Assembly: GCA_011051635.1 (NCBI GenBank)
Contig: DRKV01000055.1
Coordinates: forward strand, 1 to 14,246
Length of the DNA stretch: 14,246 bases
Direction: 5' to 3'
Source: Chloroflexota bacterium
GTDB taxonomy: Bacteria > Chloroflexota > Anaerolineae > Anaerolineales > DRKV01
Within the stretch, counting starts at the first letter, position 1. Each line of letters opens with the position of its first letter. The notes under the pieces are model-generated. The model was not told where the DNA came from and made no database searches. It was given only the letters and a program-made list of their open reading frames with translations. A program made the translations under genes and the position numbers. Positions 1 through 6,256 of the stretch are shown here, piece by piece.

Positions 1-83
1 GGAAAAGCGAATGTCTGCAACGGCTGTTGTGCCGCCGACACGGGGGAGTGGAATCCAACCGGCGAGGAGGGTTTCGCTTTGGC

Positions 84-105
84 GTGCGGCATGCCGATGC
101 CGCAC
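84..105. repeat. Perfect hairpin, 9-bp arms
   Basis: GTGCGGCAT (84-92) and ATGCCGCAC (97-105) are perfect reverse complements around a 4-base loop. There is no T-tract, so it is not a standard terminator. It is one of a cluster of palindromes at the left edge. Confidence 0.7.
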
Positions 106-120
106 CCTGTCCGCGGCACA

Positions 121-153
121 AGACTTCCGAGTTCTCCAAGAACTCGGAAGTCT
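121..153. repeat. Perfect hairpin, 15-bp arms
   Basis: AGACTTCCGAGTTCT (121-135) pairs perfectly with AGAACTCGGAAGTCT (139-153) around a 3-base loop. No T-run follows on either strand. It may end a transcript from the left or be a palindromic intergenic element. A perfect 15-bp match is far beyond chance. Confidence 0.8.
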
Positions 154-247
154 GGCGTAGGCAGAGCGGACCTGACGGGGCTTTTCGCGCCCCTCCATTG
201 TGGTAAACTGTAACCCCAAAACCCCAACAACCAATACGCCGCTTCTT

Positions 248-285
248 CAGCGTAAATCAGCGGGCATCAGCGTCATCTGCGTTCA
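248..285 (+). repeat. Dispersed repeat, copy 1
   Basis: This 38-base segment has a near-identical reverse-complement copy at 12680-12717, matching at 35 of 38 positions by eye. Its core is AAATCAGCGGGCATCAGCG. A shorter echo, GTAAATCAGCGT, occurs at 7563-7574. It is intergenic in each case, as expected for a dispersed repeat family and not for a coding motif. Confidence 0.75.
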
Positions 286-307
286 CTGTGTTCACTGCGT
301 TCATCAC
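282..307 (+). repeat. Short tandem repeat, 9-base unit
   Basis: TTCACTGTG (282-290), TTCACTGCG (291-299) and a decayed TTCATCAC (300-307) lie head to tail, directly continuing the dispersed repeat. The array sits 50 bases before the peroxiredoxin start, so it may lie in the 5' leader of that operon. Its function is unknown. Confidence 0.6.
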
Positions 308-351
308 ACAAGGTTTATCCCAACCCCAACGTATCTTTGGAGGTGCCTCCC

Positions 352-828
352 ATGCCCTTGCCAGCCGGAATCCCCGCCCCGGATTTCACCCTGCCGGACG
401 ATACGGGTACGCCGCGCACGCTCTCCGAGTTCCGCGGCAAGCCGGTAGTGCTCTACTTTTACCCCAAAGACAACACCAAAGGCTGCACCACGGAAGCCTG
501 CAATTTTCGCGATGACTACTCCGCCTACCAGCAGGCCGGCGTGACCGTCCTGGGGGTCAGCCCCGACCCGCCCAAATCGCACACGAAATTCAAACTCAAG
601 TACGAACTGCCCTTCACCCTGCTCTCCGACACCGAAAAGGAAGTCTGCCGCCTGTACGAAGTGTGGGGGCCGAAGAAATTCATGGGGCGCGAGTACGAGG
701 GCGTCTTGCGCACCACTTACCTGATTTCCCCCGATGGCGACATCCTCAAAGTCTTCGAGAAAGTGCGTCCCGCAAAACACAGCGCCGAGGTGCTGGCCGC
801 CCTGCGAGAAGCAGGTTTCATTTCCTGA
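352..828 (+). CDS. bcp: Thioredoxin-dependent peroxiredoxin, Bcp/PrxQ type
   Basis: A 158-residue cytoplasmic thiol peroxidase that reduces hydrogen peroxide and organic hydroperoxides using thioredoxin. The start is ATG 352 because GGAGGT at 339-344 sits 7 bases upstream; an in-frame TTG at 337 would add five residues but lies on the ribosome site. The AhpC/TSA thioredoxin fold covers almost the whole protein. The active site reads YFYPKDNTKGCTTEAC, with the peroxidatic Cys at 45 and the likely resolving Cys at 50, the same spacing and numbering as in E. coli Bcp. Length is normal for the family. It is the first gene of an apparent operon: the kinase begins 6 bases after its stop. That coupling suggests, but does not prove, that peroxide defence and redox signalling share a transcript. 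Confidence 0.96.
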   Translation: MPLPAGIPAPDFTLPDDTGTPRTLSEFRGKPVVLYFYPKDNTKGCTTEACNFRDDYSAYQQAGVTVLGVSPDPPKSHTKFKLKYELPFTLLSDTEKEVCRLYEVWGPKKFMGREYEGVLRTTYLISPDGDILKVFEKVRPAKHSAEVLAALREAGFIS

Positions 829-834
829 GTCGTC

Positions 835-2670
835 ATGGCGAACGAAAACCAGCCGTTCCCCAAAAAACGCCCCTGGCAGTGGCTGATAGGGGGCGGATTG
901 CTCCTCCTGGCGGGCGCCCTGGTACACGAAGCCCTGATGGTGGTAGGAAGCGGTGCTACGCTGGCTTACCTTGTAGTCGGCACCCTAATCGGGGGATTGC
1001 TCGTCACGCTGGTGCGGGAGCGGCGTCTGCGACGCATGGCCGAGGGGGAGCGGAATGCCGCCGAAGCAACTCTGGCCCGCGTCGAACAGCAGCAGGAGGC
1101 CCTCACCACCCTCAACCAGCATTTCATCAACGCCCAGAGCGAGCGGGAAATCACGGAGGCTTTGCTGGACTTCATCCCCCGGATTACCGAGGTGGCGGGG
1201 GTTTCCTTCGTCCCCTTCGACGAGCGCGAACGCCCCGTGGCGGCGGTCAGTCGCGGCCCTCTCTCCTCCGCGGCGATGGACGTGTGGACCGAATACCTGG
1301 CGCGCCCCGAAGCGCGGCACCGCTGTCAGGCCTGCGAGGTGGAACACTCCCTGGCCGATACGCGTTGCCCTCTCACACCGCCGCCTTCGCTGGAGGGGCT
1401 GGAAGGCGTGCGGGAGATGCACTGCCAGCGCCTGTGGTGCGGTTCGCGGCAGGTGGGGATGATAACCCTCTACCGTTACACGGACGAGCCCCTCCCCAGG
1501 GAAATCAGCCACCTGCTGGATACCGTCCTGGCCGAGGCCGCCCTCCGCATGGACAACCTCCGCCTGCGCCGTCAGGAAAGGGAGGCTTGGGGACGTCTGC
1601 AAACCTGGCGACGGCAGCAGGACGCCCAACCGCTGGAAAACGTTCTCCTGGAAAACATCCTCCACATTTTCGACGCCGATTTCGCCTTCATCCTCCTCCC
1701 CGCCGAGGGGGATGAGAGCCTCCACATCGCGGTTTTGGGGCGTGCCCCAGACCAAATGCGTACCTTTGCCGATGGCTTTTTGCGCTCCGTCCGCCAGACC
1801 GCGGAGCCAGTGCTGGTCGGTAACGTGGAGGGGCTGCGCATGGACAAAGGCCAGGAGGGCGTGACCCTGCTTGCCGCGCCCTTGCGCCTCTCCGACGAGA
1901 GTTCCCTGGGAGCGGTGCTGGTAGGGGGCTATCCCCCGTTGGAGTTCACCCGCCGCCACGTAGATTTGATGCGCACCGTAGCAGGACAGACTGCCCTTCT
2001 CGTCCAGAACGCCCGCCTGCTGCCCCGCCTGGAGCACCGCATCATCCGCACGGAGCGCGCCCGCCTGGCGCGCGAAATCCATGATGGGCTGGCTCAAACG
2101 CTGGGATTCCTCAAATTGCAGGCCGCCCAAATGCGCACCTTTCTCAAACGCGGCGATACCTCCCGTTTGACGGAAGCCCTCGAAACCTGGTACGCTACCG
2201 TCTCCGAGGCTTATCTGGATGTGCGCGACGCCCTCGACGGTCTCCGCCTGACGGCCTCCGAGGGGACGCTCTCCTACTGGCTCTTCCAGATTGCGGAGGA
2301 ATTCGAGACGGCTGCCGGTCTCACCGTGGAGACCGAAGGCCTGGAGATGCTGGATACCCTCCCGCCGGAGATACAAATTCAGGTGGTGCGCATCGCCCAG
2401 GAAGCCCTGACCAACGTCCGCAAGCACGCCCAGGCCAGCGCGGTGCGTCTGCGGGCCGCGCATTCTCTGCCGGGGGTGTTGAGCCTGGCAATTTGCGACG
2501 ACGGGCGCGGTTTCTCTCCCCAGGAGGCGGACGTCGTCTCCCGTCACGGGCTGGAGGGGATGAAGGAGCGCGCCGAACTCCTGGGTGCCGATTTTCAGGT
2601 GGTCAGTCAGCCCGGTGAGGGCACCTGCGTTCAAGTGCGTATTCCCTTCAAGGAGGCCTCCCGTGCCTAA
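835..2670 (+). CDS. Membrane-anchored double-GAF sensor histidine kinase, NarX/DegS-like class
   Basis: A 611-residue sensor kinase predicted to phosphorylate the response regulator that overlaps its 3' end. Two hydrophobic segments near residues 14-36 and 40-60 form a hairpin with almost no external loop, so the signal is probably cytosolic or within the membrane. A charged, probably coiled-coil linker follows, then two GAF-like domains (about 90-245 and 265-395), a HisKA_3 dimerisation domain with phosphoacceptor His416 (REIHDGLAQT), and an HATPase with N-box Asn527 (EALTNVRKHA), G1 DDGRGF (555-560) and a second glycine box HGLEGMKERA. The first GAF carries five cysteines (164, 167, 178, 197, 202), which may bind a metal or cluster or act as redox switches; this is inference. 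The start ATG 835 follows the peroxiredoxin stop and has only a weak ribosome site, fitting translational coupling. The ligand is unknown. Confidence 0.93.
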   Translation: MANENQPFPKKRPWQWLIGGGLLLLAGALVHEALMVVGSGATLAYLVVGTLIGGLLVTLVRERRLRRMAEGERNAAEATLARVEQQQEALTTLNQHFINAQSEREITEALLDFIPRITEVAGVSFVPFDERERPVAAVSRGPLSSAAMDVWTEYLARPEARHRCQACEVEHSLADTRCPLTPPPSLEGLEGVREMHCQRLWCGSRQVGMITLYRYTDEPLPREISHLLDTVLAEAALRMDNLRLRRQEREAWGRLQTWRRQQDAQPLENVLLENILHIFDADFAFILLPAEGDESLHIAVLGRAPDQMRTFADGFLRSVRQTAEPVLVGNVEGLRMDKGQEGVTLLAAPLRLSDESSLGAVLVGGYPPLEFTRRHVDLMRTVAGQTALLVQNARLLPRLEHRIIRTERARLAREIHDGLAQTLGFLKLQAAQMRTFLKRGDTSRLTEALETWYATVSEAYLDVRDALDGLRLTASEGTLSYWLFQIAEEFETAAGLTVETEGLEMLDTLPPEIQIQVVRIAQEALTNVRKHAQASAVRLRAAHSLPGVLSLAICDDGRGFSPQEADVVSRHGLEGMKERAELLGADFQVVSQPGEGTCVQVRIPFKEASRA

Positions 2671-3307
2671 AATCCGCATCGTCGTTGTGGACGACCACGT
2701 TTTGTTTCGCTCCGGTCTGGTGAGTTTGCTCTCCGATTTCCCGGAATTTGAGGTGGTGGGGGAAGCCGATAACGGGCGCGAGGCCCTGCGCATCGTCCAT
2801 TTGCAGGAACCCGATGTGGTTCTGATGGATGTCAATATGCCGGTGATGGACGGGGTGGAGGCTGTTGCCGCCCTGCGCAAAGAGAGCAACGCCGCCGTCC
2901 TGATGCTGACGGTCTCTTCCCGCGATGATGACCTGTTCGGGGCGATTGCCGCCGGAGCGGACGGCTACCTGTTGAAGAACACCGACCCCGCCATGCTGCG
3001 GGAGAGCATCCTTTCCGTGGCTGCCGGCAAGAGCATCCTGGACCCCAACGTGACGGGCAAGGTGCTCAAGGCGGTGGCCGCGGCGGGCGCGGTACCCCCT
3101 TCCAATCTGGGCCTCAGCCCGCGGGAGATTGACGTCCTGCGGCAGATTGCCCGCGGCAAGACCACTCCTGCTATCGCCAAGGCCCTCTTCATTTCGGAAA
3201 ACACCGTCAAGACCCACGTCCGGCGCATCTTCGCGAAACTGGAAGTGCATACCCGCGTGGAGGCCGTCAACAAGGCCGTCGAGTTGGGGATTATCCGCCG
3301 TTCTTGA
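2663..3307 (+). CDS. NarL/FixJ-family response regulator
   Basis: A 214-residue DNA-binding regulator, the partner of the preceding kinase. The start is GTG 2663: AAGGAGG at 2650-2656 lies 6 bases upstream, and the gene overlaps the kinase stop by 8 bases, typical of a translationally coupled pair. The receiver domain (about 4-120) has the acidic pair Asp10-Asp11, phosphoacceptor Asp56 (LMDVNMPVMDG), the Thr/Ser switch in MLTVSS and the conserved Lys in YLLKN. The C-terminal LuxR-type helix-turn-helix (about 148-210) reads LSPREIDVLRQIARG and then SENTVKTHVRRIFAKL. All phosphorelay residues are intact. Its targets cannot be read from sequence; nearby respiratory genes are natural candidates. 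An earlier in-frame ATG at 2585 is rejected because it would lie deep in the kinase gene and precede the receiver fold. Confidence 0.96.
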   Translation: MPKIRIVVVDDHVLFRSGLVSLLSDFPEFEVVGEADNGREALRIVHLQEPDVVLMDVNMPVMDGVEAVAALRKESNAAVLMLTVSSRDDDLFGAIAAGADGYLLKNTDPAMLRESILSVAAGKSILDPNVTGKVLKAVAAAGAVPPSNLGLSPREIDVLRQIARGKTTPAIAKALFISENTVKTHVRRIFAKLEVHTRVEAVNKAVELGIIRRS

Positions 3308-3328
3308 GGGCGGGACGAATTTTGGAGT

Positions 3329-3351
3329 GTGGAGACACGTCTCCACTTTTT
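3329..3351 (+). terminator. Rho-independent terminator of the bcp-kinase-regulator operon
   Basis: GTGGAGAC (3329-3336) and GTCTCCAC (3339-3346) form a tight hairpin followed at once by TTTTT (3347-3351). It lies 21 bases after the regulator stop and closes the operon. Confidence 0.85.
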
Positions 3352-3474
3352 CATTTCTCCCACCGATATGCAAAAAAGCGGCACCGAGATGCTGCATGTC
3401 AAAATGCAGGGGGGTGATGCAAAAATCATCCCTTTGGGGGAGAATCATCCCGCCTCGAAAGCAGGCCCGGATGA

Positions 3475-3504
3475 CAGACAAATCTTATCCGATTTGCTAT
3501 AAAG
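3475..3504 (+). promoter_or_regulatory. Candidate sigma-70 promoter
   Basis: A -35 like CAGACA (3475-3480, four of six consensus bases) and a -10 TATAAA (3499-3504, five of six) are separated by 18 bases. Transcription would start near 3511 and give a leader of about 230 bases before ATG 3740. Confidence 0.4.
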
Positions 3505-3614
3505 TTTTTGGATAGTGGCAGATTTTGACTGATGGCAGGCGGGACTTCGCTTTTCTCCCCTTCCCGGCTTTCCCCCAAAGGGGGCAGGGGCGATTTTCCT
3601 CCATTGGGGGGAGA

Positions 3615-3642
3615 TGTCCACAGGACGAATGTCCGCTGGACA
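3615..3642. repeat. Tandem GTCC-NNN-GGAC mini-hairpins
   Basis: GTCC-ACA-GGAC (3616-3626) and GTCC-GCT-GGAC (3631-3641) are two 4-bp hairpins with 3-base loops, 4 bases apart. The outer TGTCCA/TGGACA pair could also fold over both. They lie in the presumed leader of the receiver-like gene. Confidence 0.5.
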
Positions 3643-3658
3643 GAGGGGGGATGCGTCA

Positions 3659-3670
3659 GTCAATTTTGAC
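3659..3670. promoter_or_regulatory. Perfect palindrome, candidate operator
   Basis: GTCAA-TT-TTGAC is a perfect 12-bp palindrome 70 bases upstream of the receiver-like gene. Its right half doubles as a -35 like TTGACC (3666-3671), though the -10 at the right distance is poor. A regulator dimer could bind here; which one is unknown. Confidence 0.35.
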
Positions 3671-3739
3671 CATTACCTGTGCGAGTTTTCAAACGTGCAA
3701 CGCATTTTCTATTTTTATCCGCCTGGTTCTCAAAAAATC

Positions 3740-4117
3740 ATGGTGACCAAACAACGTAGCGTGCTTATTGCCTCCAATCACCCTTTGTTCGCCCAAGGGT
3801 TACAGCACCTGTTTCGCGCCCGTTCGGGTGTTGAGGTCAGCGTCGTGGGAGTGGCTCGCACCCTGGAAGATGCTCGCCGGGCCATTGAGCGCCTCAAGCC
3901 CGACCTGGTGGTAGTGGATTACGACGACGACCAGGTCAATCGGGAGGAATTCCTCAACCAGTTCTTTCAGGGGGAGGAACAGCGCCGCCTGGTGCTACTC
4001 TCTTTACAGGAAGGGGGCGACCGGGGCGTGGTTTACGACCGGAGAAATATCACCCTCTCCCGGGTCGCCACCTGGCTGGATTCCTGGTTCGAGACCGACG
4101 ATGCCGGTGCGGGATAG
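3740..4117 (+). CDS. Receiver-only protein with degenerate acidic pocket
   Basis: A 125-residue stand-alone receiver-like protein without an output domain. Its start (VLIASNHPLFAQGL) lines up with VVVDDHVLFRSGL of the NarL-type regulator encoded upstream, but the metal-binding acidic pair is replaced by Ser12-Asn13. The phosphoacceptor position is kept as Asp60 (LVVVDYDDD). The switch position may be Ser88 (LVLLSLQ), and the conserved Lys region is not recognisable. Conventional Mg-dependent phosphorylation is therefore unlikely, and it may act as a pseudo-receiver. ATG 3740 is preferred because the homologous fold begins at residue 7; no clear Shine-Dalgarno precedes it. It lies 46 bases before ctaA-ctaB on the same strand, so it is probably cotranscribed and could adjust heme A production. 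That role is inference. Confidence 0.78.
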   Translation: MVTKQRSVLIASNHPLFAQGLQHLFRARSGVEVSVVGVARTLEDARRAIERLKPDLVVVDYDDDQVNREEFLNQFFQGEEQRRLVLLSLQEGGDRGVVYDRRNITLSRVATWLDSWFETDDAGAG

Positions 4118-4163
4118 GCCGCTAGCATCGGATGTCCGCCTCTCCCCATCAGGAGGAACCCCC

Positions 4164-5939
4164 ATGCCTTCTCTAATCCCTCACCCAACCGAGCGAAAAA
4201 TCCTGCTCCTGGCCGCCGTCGCCACTTACCTGGTGATTGTGTTGGGAGCCTTGCTGCGCGTCTTCGCCGGGGAGACCTGCCTCGATTGGCCGTTGTGTTC
4301 CGGAACCTGGGTCTTCCCCGCCGCCTCCGGCGCGCAACTGGAGTACCTGCACCGTGCTGCCAGCCTCCTGGCGGGGCTGCTGCTGGGGTGGGGATTTTCG
4401 TCCCTGCGCCGCGGGCCGCGGCTTGCCCGGCACGCGATGGGCGGGGCGCTCTCCCTCCTGGCAGTGGAAGCTCTGCTTTCCGGCCTGCTCCTGGTGACGG
4501 GCGGAACACGCCCCTGGGAAGGGATGCTCCACATGGGGCTGGCGCTGGGGATTCTGGCACTCATCCTGGCGGCGCTGGTCGCCGTCTGGCGGGGGGAGGT
4601 CTCCTGGTCGCGGAGTGCGCCCTTTGCGCGCCTCACCCTGCGGACGCTGGGGGCCGCTTTCCTCGTTTACCTGAGCGGTTCACTGGTGGCATCCACGGGA
4701 GCCGCGGCAGCCTGCCCCGGCTGGCCACTGTGCAACGGACTGGCCTGGCCGCAAGGCGGCCTCGCCTGGCTGAACACGATACACCGGGCGCTGGTGCTCC
4801 TGGCCGCGGGACACGTGGGGCTGCTTTTCTGGCAGGCGTGGCGCACGCAGCGTTCCCAGGCCGCCATCCTGGTGGCGAGCACCGCCGCGGGCGTCCTGTT
4901 CTTCGCCCAGGCCCTGCTGGGAGCGCGGGGCTTCCCCCCCTCGCTGGTCGCCCTGCACACGACCACGGCTGCCGCGGCTTGGGCCGCCCTGGTGCTGTCC
5001 GCGGCCCTGGCGCTCTCCTCCGGGCGCACGGCAGCGGACGAAGATGCCGAAATCCGCATCTGGCGGGGACGCGCGGCGCGCGGCACGGCGGCGGCCTTCC
5101 TGCAACTCACCAAGCCGATTGTGGCCGTACTCCTCCTGGTGACGACCTACGCCGGGATGGTCATCGGGGCGCAGGCCTGGCCGGACTGGAAGACAACTTT
5201 CTGGACCCTCCTGGGCGGATTCCTGGCGGCAGGCGGTTCGGGGGCGGTCAACCAGTACATTGACCGCTACGACGACCACAAGATGCAGCGTACCCGGAAG
5301 CGCCCCATCCCCTCCGGACGTCTCGCCCCCGCCGAGGGGCTGGCCTTTGGGGTGGGGATTGCGCTGGCTTCCTTCTACGTGATGGTGGCCTTCGTCAACA
5401 TGCTGGCCGCGCTCTTGAGCCTGGCGGGGATTATCTACTACGTGGTGCTCTACAGTTTGCTGCTGAAAAAGGCTACCGTGCAGAACATCGTCATCGGCGG
5501 CGGGGCGGGGGCGCTGCCGCCTCTGGTGGGCTGGGCGGCGGCTACCGGCGGCCTCACCTTCCCATCCCTGTTGCTTTTTGCCCTGGTCTTCATGTGGACT
5601 CCCCCGCATTTTTGGGCGCTGGCGATTGTGCGCCGCAAGGATTACGCCCGCGCCGGGGTTCCCATGCTCCCCGTGGTGCGCGGCGAGCAGGAAACGCGGC
5701 GGCAGGTCTTCCTTTTTACCCTGGAACTGGTCGCCCTGACTTTGCTGTTCCCCGTCTTCGGGCTGGGGAAGGCTCTCTACGCCGTCCTGGCCGCCGTGCT
5801 GGGATTGTGGCTCCTGGGCGCGGCTTACCGGCTGTGGAAAGGGAACGGCAACAAGACGGCCTGGAAGATGTACCGCTATTCCAATATGTACCTGGCCTTT
5901 TTGCTCTTCGCCCTGATGGCCGACCGGCTGCTTTTCTGA
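4164..5939 (+). CDS. ctaA-ctaB: Fused heme A synthase (CtaA) and protoheme IX farnesyltransferase (CtaB)
   Basis: A 591-residue polytopic membrane protein joining both last steps of heme A synthesis. The N-terminal part (about 1-290) is CtaA/COX15, which oxidises heme O to heme A: it has ExxHR (Glu60, His63), further probable heme-ligand His123, His207 and His265, and two loop cysteine pairs (Cys39/Cys45 and Cys184/Cys190) matching the disulfide-type pairs of Gram-positive CtaA. The C-terminal part (about 311-591) is a UbiA-family heme O synthase, adding farnesyl to heme B, with the NxxxDxxxD prenyl-diphosphate motif Asn363-Asp367-Asp371 followed by RTRKRP. The start ATG 4164 has AGGAGG at 4151-4156, 7 bases upstream; an in-frame ATG at 4101 lies inside the preceding gene. 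The domain order is the reverse of reaction order. No heme-copper oxidase subunit gene is present in the window, so the client enzyme must lie elsewhere. Confidence 0.96.
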   Translation: MPSLIPHPTERKILLLAAVATYLVIVLGALLRVFAGETCLDWPLCSGTWVFPAASGAQLEYLHRAASLLAGLLLGWGFSSLRRGPRLARHAMGGALSLLAVEALLSGLLLVTGGTRPWEGMLHMGLALGILALILAALVAVWRGEVSWSRSAPFARLTLRTLGAAFLVYLSGSLVASTGAAAACPGWPLCNGLAWPQGGLAWLNTIHRALVLLAAGHVGLLFWQAWRTQRSQAAILVASTAAGVLFFAQALLGARGFPPSLVALHTTTAAAAWAALVLSAALALSSGRTAADEDAEIRIWRGRAARGTAAAFLQLTKPIVAVLLLVTTYAGMVIGAQAWPDWKTTFWTLLGGFLAAGGSGAVNQYIDRYDDHKMQRTRKRPIPSGRLAPAEGLAFGVGIALASFYVMVAFVNMLAALLSLAGIIYYVVLYSLLLKKATVQNIVIGGGAGALPPLVGWAAATGGLTFPSLLLFALVFMWTPPHFWALAIVRRKDYARAGVPMLPVVRGEQETRRQVFLFTLELVALTLLFPVFGLGKALYAVLAAVLGLWLLGAAYRLWKGNGNKTAWKMYRYSNMYLAFLLFALMADRLLF

Positions 5940-6009
5940 CCCGCGAGCGGCTTCCGTTAAAAAAAGGGCAACGCTGATTGACTGACAAAACGCGCCGCCA
6001 TGTTTTTCT

Positions 6010-6083
6010 CACATGGGGACACAGGGAACACAGGGTATTCTTGATAAAACGCTGTGCTCTCTGTGTCCCTGTGTGAGCATGTG
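6010..6083. repeat. Imperfect inverted repeat built on an ACACAGGGACACAG motif
   Basis: The left arm (6010-6035) starts CACATG and contains ACACAGGGAACACAG. The reverse complement of the right arm (about 6057-6083) starts CACATG and contains ACACAGGGACACAGAG. The spacer is roughly 21 bases. CACAGxGACACAG-like elements resemble dispersed intergenic repeats seen in many environmental bacterial genomes; this is recollection, not a search result. Confidence 0.7.
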
Positions 6084-6118
6084 CCGCGCCTGGACTACAC
6101 AGCGGAGATTTGCCGCCT

Positions 6119-6151
6119 GGGGTAGTGGAAGGCACTGCCTTCCACTACCCC
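6119..6151. repeat. Palindrome with 16-bp arms
   Basis: GGGGTAGTGGAAGGCA (6119-6134) and TGCCTTCCACTACCCC (6136-6151) are perfect complements around a single base. In RNA this would fold as a very stable hairpin with a slightly opened loop. A C-run follows, not a T-run, so it is not a canonical terminator, but it could block transcription coming from ctaA-ctaB. Confidence 0.8.
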
Positions 6152-6197
6152 CCCCCGGCGGGACGGCTCTCCCTCTCTACCCCTTCACGAAGAACCT

Positions 6198-6240
6198 AAA
6201 AAAAGCCGCGCCCCGAAGAGGAACCTCTCGGGGCGCGGCT
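6198..6240 (-). terminator. Rho-independent terminator of the copper chaperone gene
   Basis: Read on the minus strand, a 13-bp GC-rich stem (arms 6228-6240 and 6204-6216) is followed by a run of seven T (6204-6198). It lies just after the chaperone stop codon at 6257-6259. Confidence 0.9.
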
Positions 6241-6256
6241 GTGTTTATCGGAAGCC

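Larger units (their letters stand above)
1..351. other. Repeat-rich non-coding left edge
   Basis: No gene can be supported here. One forward frame is open from the left edge to a TAA at 211-213 and encodes a cysteine-containing stretch (CNGCC), but the other two forward frames stay open almost as long and the stretch is crossed by perfect palindromes, so I do not call a gene end. The region holds two perfect hairpins (84-105 and 121-153), one copy of a dispersed repeat (248-285), and a short tandem array with a period of 9 bases (282-307). The ribosome site of the next gene lies at 339-344. I see no convincing promoter, although TAAACT at 204-209 could be a weak -10. Confidence 0.6.
3352..3739. 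other. 388-base intergenic region with candidate promoter and palindromes
   Basis: No coding sequence is supported. It contains a candidate promoter (3475-3504), several G-rich/C-rich short inverted repeats (for example CCCCCAAAGGGGG), two tandem mini-hairpins (3615-3642), and a perfect palindrome GTCAATTTTGAC (3659-3670). A leader of about 230 bases before the receiver-like gene is possible and could hold regulation, but I recognise no known riboswitch. Confidence 0.5.
5940..6256. other. Intergenic region between convergent genes, rich in inverted repeats
   Basis: No gene is supported. The region separates the plus-strand ctaA-ctaB from the minus-strand copper chaperone. It holds a long imperfect inverted repeat (6010-6083), a near-perfect palindrome (6119-6151) and the chaperone terminator (6198-6240). 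The two upstream elements could end the ctaA-ctaB transcript, although neither has a T-run. Confidence 0.6.

Noticed and set aside
1..213. Possible 3' end of a gene entering from the left, with a cysteine-rich stretch
   Set aside because: All three forward frames are open for a similar distance and perfect palindromes cross the region; more left-hand sequence is needed to decide.
248..307. Possible CRISPR-like repeats
   Set aside because: Units are short, directly adjacent, and have no spacers or cas genes; this is a dispersed or tandem repeat.
663..1715. Plus-strand 350-codon frame overlapping bcp and the kinase
   Set aside because: It is a Pro/Gly/Arg-rich shadow frame overlapping two well-supported genes.
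985..2889. Long minus-strand open frame (634 codons) opposite the histidine kinase
   Set aside because: It lies antisense to a gene with complete kinase motifs, its translation is rich in Gly/Gln/Arg/His with no recognisable domain, and it arises from the high-GC third codon positions of the true gene.
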